Assembly (NCBI GenBank): GCA_963736235.1
Contig: CAVTOR010000031.1
Location: forward strand, 1-64,000
Direction of reading: 5' to 3'
DNA: 64,000 bases
Source: CAVORB01 sp963736235
GTDB taxonomy: Bacteria; Pseudomonadota; Gammaproteobacteria; Chromatiales; Chromatiaceae
This document shows, piece after piece, positions 27,700 to 35,628 of the stretch. Every line of letters starts with the position of its first letter. Position 1 is the stretch's first letter. The position numbers and the translations under genes are program-made. Below the pieces are notes generated by a model, which had not been told where the DNA came from, made no database searches, and was given only the letters and a program-made list of their open reading frames with translations.

Positions 27700-27989
27700 C
27701 GCGTCATGTTTCCTCAACCGCGAATGTCACCAGGGGCGCACCGGTAGGTTGCGAGCCCGGCTGTGAAAACCGCAAGCTACCACACTTCCATTGGACCGGC
27801 GAAGGGAGCCCTCGTGTTCGCAAGACGACGGCTGGTCAAGGTTTCGCCACCCCGCGGTGCGTGTTCGATCCCCTTGCCTATTCTCCTTGTCCAGTATCGG
27901 CAGACCCACATCCCCTCTCGGGTTTCCGATGCGGTTAACATGACGGTCCGAAGACAAGACCCTTACGCTGGCTTCTGGGACCGACATCG

Positions 27990-29747
27990 ATGACCACAGA
28001 CAACGTACAGACCGCTTCGCTCATCGACCGGCTCGGCCGGTTCGCGCCGGGCCTTCCGGCGCTGCTGCGCTACCGCAAACAGGATCTGCCGCACGACCTC
28101 GTCGCTGGATTGTCGGTGGCGGCCGTTGCCCTGCCGGTGGGCGTTGCCTATGCACAGCTCGCCGGATTCAGCCCGGTGGTGGGACTCTACTCCAGCATTC
28201 TGCCCCTGGCGGCCTATGCCCTGTTCGGCACCTCGCGCCAGCTGATCGTCGGCCCGGACGCGGCCACCTGCGCCCTGGTGGCAGCCGCGGTGGCCCCGCT
28301 GGCGGCGGGGGACGAGAACCTCTACCTGTCGCTGTCCATGGCCCTGGCATTTCTCGCCGGGATCTTCTGCATCGGCGCCAGCTTCCTGCGCCTGGGGGCG
28401 CTCGCTGACTTTCTGTCCCGCCCCATCCTGGTCGGCTTTCTCAACGGAATCTCTCTGCACATCATCCTAGGGCAGATTGGCAAGGTTTTCGGATTCGACC
28501 TGGACGCACCGGGTATCGTCCCCAGGTCGCTGGAGCTCGCAACCAGGCTGGGCGAGACCCATTGGCCAACCCTAGCCGTTGGCTTGTGCGCCTTCGGGGT
28601 GTTGGTGTTCTCGCCCCGCCTGTTCCCGCGGTTGCCGGCAGCGCTGATCGCCATTGTCGTCGCTGGCCTGGTGGTGGCTCTTCTCGGCTTGGACGCACAA
28701 GGGGTACAGACTGTTGGCGCGTTACCAGCCGGTCTGCCGGAGCTGCGACTACCCGACCTGTCGCTGGACGTACTGGAGTCCTTGGCCGCCGCGGCCGCGG
28801 GCATCGCGCTGATGAGCTTCTCCAGCGCCATGCTCACCGCGCGGAGCTTCGCCGCGAAAAACCGCTACGACATCGACGTCGACCGCGAGTTCTCGGCCCT
28901 CGGGGCGGCCAATATCGCTTCCGCCCTTTCCCAAGGCTTCGCCATCAGCGGGGCCGACTCGCGCACCGCCATGAGCGACTCCGCCGGCGGCCGGACCCAG
29001 GTCGCGGGCCTGGTATCCGCCGCGACCATCGCGATGGTCCTGCTTTTTCTCACCGATCCCCTGCAGTACGTCCCCATCGCCGCCCTCGGGGCGGTTCTGA
29101 TCAAGGCGTCCCTGGGGCTGATGGACATCGCGTTCCTCAAGCGGCTCTATCGGCTGGACAAGCGCGAGCTGGCCATCTCCGTCATCGCCACCCTCGGGGT
29201 CGTATGGGTCGGCGCCATCGACGCCATCCTGTTCGCCGTCGCCCTGTCGCTGATCCGCTTCGTGCAGATCGTCGCTCGTCCGCGAGTCGAGCTCCTGGGG
29301 CAGGTGAAGGGCTATGCGGGGTTTCACCCGATCCAACACCACTCCAAGGTCAGGACGGATGAGGGCCTGGTCATGTTCCGCTTCAATGCCTCGATCGTCT
29401 TCTTCAACGCCCCCTACTTCAAGCGTCAGGCCCTGAAGGCAATCGAGGAGGCTGGCCCTGGCCTCAAGTGGTTCGTGATCGATGCCCTCCCGATCACCGG
29501 GTCCGACATCACCGGACTCTATGCCCTGAGCGATGTCCACGAGGAGCTGCGCCGCCGCAATGCCGAGCTGGTGATCGCGGGCCGCCGCACGGAGGCGATC
29601 AAGTGGCTCGAAACGAAGGGGATGGCCGAGGAGGAGCTCGCGGACCGCTTCTTCCCCACGCTGCGACAGGCGGCACGGGCCTACAAGACCGAGTTCCCCC
29701 GTCAGCGTGCCGAGCAACCGGAGAATGTGGCCGCAGCCTCGGCATAG
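27990..29747 (+). CDS. SulP-family anion transporter with STAS domain
   Basis: 585 residues. The SulP core (residues 30-420, about 12-14 membrane helices) carries DLVAGLSVAAVALPVGVAYA and ADFLSRPILVGFLNGISLHI. The cytoplasmic STAS domain (about 440-560) has VMFRFNASIVFFNAPYFKRQ and the ITGSDITGLYAL helix, with DITG at the site that is phosphorylated in anti-sigma antagonists. SulP proteins carry sulfate, bicarbonate or other anions; the substrate cannot be read from the sequence. It is a monocistronic-looking gene, convergent with the next one. Confidence 0.85.
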   Translation: MTTDNVQTASLIDRLGRFAPGLPALLRYRKQDLPHDLVAGLSVAAVALPVGVAYAQLAGFSPVVGLYSSILPLAAYALFGTSRQLIVGPDAATCALVAAAVAPLAAGDENLYLSLSMALAFLAGIFCIGASFLRLGALADFLSRPILVGFLNGISLHIILGQIGKVFGFDLDAPGIVPRSLELATRLGETHWPTLAVGLCAFGVLVFSPRLFPRLPAALIAIVVAGLVVALLGLDAQGVQTVGALPAGLPELRLPDLSLDVLESLAAAAAGIALMSFSSAMLTARSFAAKNRYDIDVDREFSALGAANIASALSQGFAISGADSRTAMSDSAGGRTQVAGLVSAATIAMVLLFLTDPLQYVPIAALGAVLIKASLGLMDIAFLKRLYRLDKRELAISVIATLGVVWVGAIDAILFAVALSLIRFVQIVARPRVELLGQVKGYAGFHPIQHHSKVRTDEGLVMFRFNASIVFFNAPYFKRQALKAIEEAGPGLKWFVIDALPITGSDITGLYALSDVHEELRRRNAELVIAGRRTEAIKWLETKGMAEEELADRFFPTLRQAARAYKTEFPRQRAEQPENVAAASA

Positions 29748-29804
29748 ACCCGACGGGGACCATCTTGGGTATCGTCGATCGAAGAACGCGATCCCGCGAT
29801 ACGG

Positions 29805-30410
29805 TCAGTTACCGGACTCTCCCGCCTGTGCCGACTCGAACCGGCTGATGATATTGGTGACGAACTCCTCCGAGTAACCCGCGAGGAAGCACCAGAACAA
29901 GAGCTTCGCGTAATCCTGATGACCCTGCGCATGGATCGCGAACAGGTCCATCAGGCTTCCGGCCGAGGCAGCGTCGGCAGTTGGGTCTACAACATCCGGG
30001 ACAAACGTCGGGAACAGATCCCCTTCCACCAGCCCCGAGATGAACAAGATGTAAAGCAGCAGCGCCAGAATGCCGCCGACCAACGGCGAGAGTACGACGT
30101 AGACCCAGGAGCGGGCGAGCAGCAGCAGGTCGTCATGGCCGAGTGCCTTCAAACGCTTCTGCAGGCTGATGAAACCACCGATGATGCCGGTCAGAAGCAC
30201 CATCCAAGAGGTCGCCCCGATCAGGTCGTTGTATCCGCCGCTCACGAGATAGGCGCCCGCGATCATGACCGCAAGCAATAGGGTCAAGGCGAGCCAAAGG
30301 CGGTTGCTGATGACCTTGATCATCTCCAGGCGCTCGTCCAGAGGCTCCCGGTAACTCAGACCGGTCTTGGGCGCGGTCGGCAAAAGTGGATTCTGCGTGG
30401 TCTCGGACAT
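29805..30410 (-). CDS. Hypothetical inner-membrane protein (three to four helices)
   Basis: 201 residues. The start at 30410 has GAGGAATAG about ten bases upstream. Hydrophobic segments are LWLALTLLLAVMIAGAYLVS, a WMVLLTGIIGGFISL stretch and YVVLSPLVGGILALLLYILF. The C-terminus has FWCFLAGYSEEFVTNIISRF, a motif I have seen in a widespread uncharacterised membrane family. No function is assigned. It is an isolated gene. Confidence 0.6.
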   Translation of the reverse strand: MSETTQNPLLPTAPKTGLSYREPLDERLEMIKVISNRLWLALTLLLAVMIAGAYLVSGGYNDLIGATSWMVLLTGIIGGFISLQKRLKALGHDDLLLLARSWVYVVLSPLVGGILALLLYILFISGLVEGDLFPTFVPDVVDPTADAASAGSLMDLFAIHAQGHQDYAKLLFWCFLAGYSEEFVTNIISRFESAQAGESGN

Positions 30411-30794
30411 GGTGCTATTCCTCGGCAACAATCGTGTTGAACCCCGGAGAGCGCGGAGACCAAGATATGCGCAGGAGAGCCAGATCGTAACGGAAGCGAA
30501 GCTACGCGGCCTTTCGTGGCCGCCCCGTTTACGTTTCCACTGCTGACCGGCCTCAGGGAGCAAGGAATCCGACCCTTACAGTCGGGATAGGATTCAATAG
30601 TAGGTAGGGGAAGGTAACACGGCAAGGGCACATGCCCGCGCGCAGGTGGTCTTTGCGCTTGCGGAGGCCGGGGGATCGCGAACGGACGCCGATCAATGCC
30701 AACCGACGGTGGGAAAGGATCAGGAAGTAGAAGCGAGGGCGTCTTGACCGCGACCCGATTGCCAGGGTCTCACGTGTGCATTGTCTCCGACCAA
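30411..30794. other. Intergenic, no gene seen
   Basis: 384 bp between two minus-strand genes. I find neither a convincing terminator for the L,D-transpeptidase nor a clear promoter for the membrane-protein gene. The short open frames lack protein-like composition. Confidence 0.4.
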
Positions 30795-31382
30795 CTAGAA
30801 CACGGGAAACAGCGAAGCCATCGGATCAGAACTCCGTGCCGCACCCTCTTTCTTCACGACAACGGGGTCACCAACCCCCATGCGGGTGAACAAGAGTCTG
30901 GCGTCCTCGTAGTGAAGCCGGACGCAGCCATGCGAGTCGGGGTGACCAGGCATGTAGCCTTCATGGATGAAATAGGGCCCGTGAAACTGAATCGAATAGG
31001 GCATCGGGGTGTTCTGGTCGTAGTAGTTGGTGTACTTGCTGGAACGCTTGTTCTTATCCTTGCTCTGCACACGAAACTTGCCCCTGGGCGTCGGATGCTG
31101 CTTCGACCCAGTAGACACCTCGCCACTCGCAAACACCCGCCCGTCCTCGACGTATTCGAACGACTGTGAGTCGAGGAAGATGGTCAGGGCACGCGAACGG
31201 GCTTTCGGAAGCTGATACCGAGGGTCTTTCTCCGGGGACACCAGTTGGGGACGTTTCGGTTTCGCTTGAGCCTGCGGTTCCGGCTCAGGGGCCACGGGCA
31301 CCGCAACAGTTTCGGGTTGGCTGGCGCATCCCGAGCCGACTAGCGCGGCCAAGAGGTAGACATAGGCCCTGGGGTAGTACAT
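30795..31382 (-). CDS. L,D-transpeptidase (YkuD domain) lipoprotein
   Basis: 195 residues. The lipobox LVGSGC (residues 15-20) is followed by a Pro/Glu/Ala linker. The YkuD catalytic domain follows: ALTIFLDSQSFEYVEDG at its start and the active-site motif HPDSHGCVRLHYEDARLLF, with catalytic His, Gly and Cys. Such enzymes make 3-3 cross-links in peptidoglycan or attach proteins to it. The outer-membrane or periplasmic location comes from the lipobox. It is a single gene. Confidence 0.85.
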   Translation of the reverse strand: MYYPRAYVYLLAALVGSGCASQPETVAVPVAPEPEPQAQAKPKRPQLVSPEKDPRYQLPKARSRALTIFLDSQSFEYVEDGRVFASGEVSTGSKQHPTPRGKFRVQSKDKNKRSSKYTNYYDQNTPMPYSIQFHGPYFIHEGYMPGHPDSHGCVRLHYEDARLLFTRMGVGDPVVVKKEGAARSSDPMASLFPVF

Positions 31383-31853
31383 GGATAAAGACTCGGCGGC
31401 AGGCGTTTATGGGCTCAAGATAAAGGTCTCGTGCACCATATTCAATCACGCCGCGGCTCCCCGTATTGCGCCGGCAGGGAGCTTTGAGCGAGACGGAGAC
31501 AAGGCGTGGTGTGTCGTTTGCCATGCTCCGATGACCGAGCACCTCAGCTTGTGCGATTTGGCATGCGGCAAGGAAGCGCCCCGCTCATGGCTGCCGGCCA
31601 CCCCTTCGCATCGGTGAAACGGAGCTTTCCGGGATTCCGCGCGTAACCCAACTGGGAGCTTGCCGCGGGTCGAACCGCCAAGCGGACGGCTCGACACCCC
31701 CATCTGCATCGACGACTGATCGCAGAAGCGGACGCTTCATCCAAGCGCAGACAGGAGGTCGCGGGTTTTGGCAGCCCCACCTTCACCGGTATCATGCCCC
31801 CAGGCATGTTGAGGACCCTGCGGGTCTGCGAACCATTGAGAGAGGCAATTGAG
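31383..31853. other. Intergenic upstream of gltS
   Basis: 471 bp between divergent genes. It has open frames on both strands (for example 31381-31617 plus), but none with a ribosome site and recognisable family. No clear promoter boxes. Confidence 0.4.
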
Positions 31854-33098
31854 ATGGAACTGGAGCTCAAAGACGGCGCTCTGCTTGTGAGCAGCTTCCT
31901 TGCGGTGACCCTCGGCATCGTCGTTCTGTTCGTGGGCAAGCGGATCAACGAAACGGTGGGCTTTCTGCGGGAGTTCAGCATCCCCGAACCGGTCACCGGG
32001 GGCCTCCTGTTCTCGATCCTGTTCGGGCTGGTCTACGCCCTTTCCGGCGTGGCGGTGGAGTTCGATCTCGCCGCGCGGGACATCCTGCTCGTCTACTTCT
32101 TCACCACCATCGGTATCAACGCCAGTTTTAAGGATCTGTTGGCGGGCGGCAAACCGCTGGTGATCCTGCTCGCCATTACCATCGCCTACATGTTCCTGCA
32201 GAACATCACGGGCATCTCGGTCGCAGCCTTGTTCGACCTGCCCTCGGCGGTGGGCATGCTCGGCGGCTCGATCTCGCTGATCGGTGGCCACGGCACCGCC
32301 ATCGCCTGGGCTCCAAGGATCGCGGAGGACTTCGGGATCGCGAACGCCATGGAGATTGGCATCGCCTGCGCCACCTTCGGGCTCATCCTGGCGAGCCTGA
32401 TGGGCGGCCCCATCGCCAAGTTCCTGATCAACCGCCACAAGCTCGAGCCGGACAAGACAGCAGCCGGGCAGCCCGAGACCCAAGACGTGGGTTTGTCCGA
32501 GGAGCAGCGAAAGGAGGGCATCGGCCATCTGGACTTCCTCGACGCGCTTCTCGCCATCCACCTCAGCATCATTCTCGGTCTACTGCTCAACGAGGCGGTC
32601 GCCGAGATGGGACTCAAGCTCCCCCTGTTCGTTACCTGCCTGTTCGCCGGCATCCTCCTCACCAACGTGGTGCCGAAGAACCTGCGGCGCATCACCGGCA
32701 CGCGCTGGCCGACCCGCACCCCGTCCATGGCCCTGATCGCGGACGTTTCCCTCGGCACCTTCCTGGCCATGTCGCTGATGAGCATGCAGCTCTGGACCCT
32801 GATCGAACTGGCCGGCCCGATTTTCACCATTCTCGGCGCGCAGTTCGTGTTGGCCATCGCGGTCAACATCTTCGTCGTGTTCCCGATGATGGGACGAAAC
32901 TACGACGCCGCGGTGGTCTCGGCCGGTTTCGGAGGTATATCGCTGGGCGCGACCCCCACCGCCATGGCCAACATGGCCGCCGTGACCCAGCGCTACGGTC
33001 CGTCGCACCTGGCGTTCATCGTCGTTCCCCTGGTGGCCGCGTTCTTCATCGACCTGGTCAACGCGCTGCTGATCCCCTTCTTCCTGACGAACTTCTGA
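31854..33098 (+). CDS. gltS: Sodium/glutamate symporter GltS
   Basis: 414 residues with AGAGG nine bases before the ATG. The two inverted repeats of the GltS fold are visible. Each has a re-entrant Gly-rich loop: LGGSISLIGGHGTAIAWAPR in the first half and SAGFGGISLGATPTAMANMA in the second. It imports glutamate with Na+. In a halophile this both feeds and helps osmotic balance. A charged loop of about 50 residues joins the halves. Confidence 0.92.
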   Translation: MELELKDGALLVSSFLAVTLGIVVLFVGKRINETVGFLREFSIPEPVTGGLLFSILFGLVYALSGVAVEFDLAARDILLVYFFTTIGINASFKDLLAGGKPLVILLAITIAYMFLQNITGISVAALFDLPSAVGMLGGSISLIGGHGTAIAWAPRIAEDFGIANAMEIGIACATFGLILASLMGGPIAKFLINRHKLEPDKTAAGQPETQDVGLSEEQRKEGIGHLDFLDALLAIHLSIILGLLLNEAVAEMGLKLPLFVTCLFAGILLTNVVPKNLRRITGTRWPTRTPSMALIADVSLGTFLAMSLMSMQLWTLIELAGPIFTILGAQFVLAIAVNIFVVFPMMGRNYDAAVVSAGFGGISLGATPTAMANMAAVTQRYGPSHLAFIVVPLVAAFFIDLVNALLIPFFLTNF

Positions 33099-33116
33099 TC
33101 CGTCAGGGACCACGTC

Positions 33117-33980
33117 TCAGTCGGAACCACCATCTGCGTCGCCCCAGCGGCGGCGATTGATGGCGTAGTCCGTCACCTCGCCGCGAAACGGCAGCAACAA
33201 CATGCCGGCAAGCCGGTCCACCTCCCGCGGGTCGCGGTAGCCGCGGATGCCGATGGTCATGCCCGAGTGGCCTTCCCTCGGCTGTTCCCGGTACGTGCCG
33301 AGCAGACGGTCCCACCAGGACAGATTGAAGCCGAAGTTGGAGTTGGTCTCGTCGTCCTCCACCGAATGGTGGACCCGGTGCATGTCGGGCGTAACCACCA
33401 GCCAGCGCAACGCCCGATCCAGCCCCGCTGGTAGACCGACGTTGCCATGGTTGAACATCGCCATGCCGTTGAGGATCACCTCGAACAGGATCACGGCGAC
33501 CACGGGCGGCCCGAGCACCATGATCGCGGCGAACTTAATCACCATCGACAGCAGGATCTCGATGGGGTGAAAGCGCGCCCCAGTCGTGAGGTCGTAATCG
33601 AGATCCGCGTGATGAACCCGATGCAACCGCCACAGGGCCGGCACCGCGTGGAACATGACGTGCTGGAGCCAGATGACGAAGTCCAGAACGACCACGGCGA
33701 CCAGCACCGAGAGCCAGAGGGGAGGTTCGAGCACATGGAGCAACCCCCAGCCCCGCGCGTCCGCGATCGCAGCCATGCCGACCGCCGCCGCGGGGAACAG
33801 GAGACGCAGCAGGATGGAGTTCAGCACCGCCAGGCCCAGATTGTTACCCCAGCGCTGGGCCTTGGATACGCTCAGCGTCCGCCGCGGCGAACGCAGCTCC
33901 CAGAGCGCCATCAGGGCGAAGACACCGAAAAAGAAGCCGAGGCGGATGGCCGCCTCGTGTTCGAGAATCAGGTTATCCAA
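33117..33980 (-). CDS. Sterol desaturase/fatty-acid hydroxylase family protein
   Basis: 287 residues, four to six membrane helices and the diiron histidine clusters of the superfamily: QHVMFH, RLHRVHH (with HADLDYD) and DMHRVHHSVEDDETNSNFGF. Members hydroxylate or desaturate lipids, carotenoids or alkylglycerols; the substrate is unknown. The start appears to be TTG at 33980. It is convergent with gltS, 18 bp apart. Confidence 0.85.
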   Translation of the reverse strand: MDNLILEHEAAIRLGFFFGVFALMALWELRSPRRTLSVSKAQRWGNNLGLAVLNSILLRLLFPAAAVGMAAIADARGWGLLHVLEPPLWLSVLVAVVVLDFVIWLQHVMFHAVPALWRLHRVHHADLDYDLTTGARFHPIEILLSMVIKFAAIMVLGPPVVAVILFEVILNGMAMFNHGNVGLPAGLDRALRWLVVTPDMHRVHHSVEDDETNSNFGFNLSWWDRLLGTYREQPREGHSGMTIGIRGYRDPREVDRLAGMLLLPFRGEVTDYAINRRRWGDADGGSD

Positions 33981-34071
33981 ATCGACACCGCTCGCAATCA
34001 GGCAACATAGCTAGCCCCAACCGAAGTGATGGCGGTCGGCGAGGTGACAATCAAGCCGGGAGAAGGTGCGA

Positions 34072-34695
34072 TCAGGGCAGGAAGGCGAGCGATCCCAGCG
34101 CGGCGTTGATCCGTTCCTTCACCGGCTCGTAATCATCGAACAGGAACACCGCGTAGGCATCGGCCAGCTTGTTCTTGTGCAAGGCGACCACCAGCGCCTG
34201 CCGGTGGCCGGTCTCGAACTCCGCGCTGACGTCGAACACCGCCGCCGAGGCCCAATCGGCGTTGAACTTCTCTGCAGCCTGCTGAGGCGGATACTCGCCG
34301 GTTGGGCTGTGACGGCCGTTCGACAACAGGGTGACCATGGACTGGAACATGACGGGGAACATGTGGTTCGGGTCGGGCGCCGAGCTGTGCGGGTCCTCGT
34401 AGTCGACGACGATCCGTCCCAACGGCCGTACCGCGTACCGGATCTCCAGGCTGCCGTCCGCGGCGGCCACGGCGTGGTCGTATCGGAACAGGGGATTGGG
34501 CTGCACCCGCACCGGGGCGAATCCCGCCGGGGCCTCGAAGCGCATCCCGGATTCCGAAAGGAGCTGCTCGAAGGTGGGCGCCGGATGCACGGACTCCCCC
34601 TGCGCGATCGGAGCAGTGCCCGGCTCCTCCGTCCCAATCGCGACGGATGTCCAACCGACCAGTCCGACGAGGATCAAACAAACCAGCCTAGTCAT
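34072..34695 (-). CDS. Hypothetical exported protein
   Basis: 207 residues. The start at 34695 has GAGG seven bases upstream and begins a signal peptide (LVCLILVGLVGWTSVAIG). The mature part (MRFEAPAGFAPVRVQPNPLF, YDHAVAAADGSLEIRYAVRP) looks like a compact alpha/beta periplasmic domain. No cysteines or obvious catalytic residues. It follows the TPR gene by 49 bp and the cytochrome further upstream on the same strand, so it may belong to a cytochrome-TPR-exported protein operon. Confidence 0.6.
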   Translation of the reverse strand: MTRLVCLILVGLVGWTSVAIGTEEPGTAPIAQGESVHPAPTFEQLLSESGMRFEAPAGFAPVRVQPNPLFRYDHAVAAADGSLEIRYAVRPLGRIVVDYEDPHSSAPDPNHMFPVMFQSMVTLLSNGRHSPTGEYPPQQAAEKFNADWASAAVFDVSAEFETGHRQALVVALHKNKLADAYAVFLFDDYEPVKERINAALGSLAFLP

Positions 34696-34744
34696 CACTT
34701 GTCCTCGGCGCGGCCGGCGCGCTTTGCCTTCAAGCCTTTGGCGC

Positions 34745-35533
34745 TCATTGATGCGGATTCGGGGGAGGCGCGACCTCCACCCGCTCGGGGTTCCGCAGAA
34801 CCTCGAGCATCTCCTTTGCCTGCTCATTCCAGGCCTCGTTTTCGGAGATTTGCAGGAACCGCTCCAGGTCGGCAATCGCGGCGTCCTGATCGCCCAGGGC
34901 ATCCCGCACCGCCGCGCGGTTGAAGTAGGGCCCGGGCAAGTGGGGATCGAGGGCGATGCAGTAATCGAAGTCCTCCAGGGCACCGTCGAGGTCCCGGGTG
35001 CCATAGCGCAACGCCCCGCGGTTGAAGCGCGCCGGCAGGAGATCGGGATTGATCGCGAGGGCTCGATCGAGGTCGGCCAAGGCTTGGTCGACGCGGCCGA
35101 ACTGACGGTAGGCCTGTGCCCGGTTGGTGAGGGCCTCGGCGTCGGTCGGATCGAGCGTGACCGCCTTCTCCAGGTCCGCAAGCGCCGGGGTGACGCGCCC
35201 CTCTTCCAGCAACAGGCTGCCACGCACCGCGTAGAGCCTGGCATAGTTCGGGTGCTTGTCGATCGCCATGGACAGGGTGTGCAGGGTCTCATGCGACCGT
35301 CCCTCCGCCTTGTGCTTGAGGGCGATCTCGATCTGGGTCTCCGGATCGAGCTTGCCGTGGGGATCGTAGGATGCCCCGTGCGGTCGGCCCGGCGTGACGG
35401 GCACCGCGGGACTCACCGTCGCCGGCGTCGTCACGGTAGACGTGACCGGCTCCTCCGCGGACGCCGTGGCGGAAATCAGCCCCGCCGACAGCAGGGCCAG
35501 GGTGATGAATGACAGGGTGATGCGTGCGCGCAT
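34745..35533 (-). CDS. Exported TPR-repeat protein
   Basis: 262 residues. The start at 35533 gives a signal peptide (ITLSFITLALLSAGLISATA) and a Pro/Thr/Val-rich linker. Five or so tetratricopeptide repeats follow (for example LYAVRGSLLLEEGRVTPALA, ALTNRAQAYRQFGRVDQALA, ARFNRGALRYGTRDLDGALE). TPR solenoids bind partner proteins, here in the periplasm. It lies 95 bp after the 12-haem cytochrome gene on the same strand and could be an assembly or docking partner, an inference from position only. Confidence 0.75.
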   Translation of the reverse strand: MRARITLSFITLALLSAGLISATASAEEPVTSTVTTPATVSPAVPVTPGRPHGASYDPHGKLDPETQIEIALKHKAEGRSHETLHTLSMAIDKHPNYARLYAVRGSLLLEEGRVTPALADLEKAVTLDPTDAEALTNRAQAYRQFGRVDQALADLDRALAINPDLLPARFNRGALRYGTRDLDGALEDFDYCIALDPHLPGPYFNRAAVRDALGDQDAAIADLERFLQISENEAWNEQAKEMLEVLRNPERVEVAPPPNPHQ

Positions 35534-35628
35534 GGGCTTGGTTCGTTCGTATTCGAATCGAAAAAGGGGCTCACCGCGGTTGCGCGGCGAGCCCCGACAT
35601 TGTCGCACCTCGAGTGAGCGACCGCCGA

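Noticed and set aside
31381..31617. Plus-strand frame with one CXXCH (CVVCH) as a small cytochrome
   Set aside because: There is no signal peptide, haem context or ribosome site; a single motif by chance is likely.
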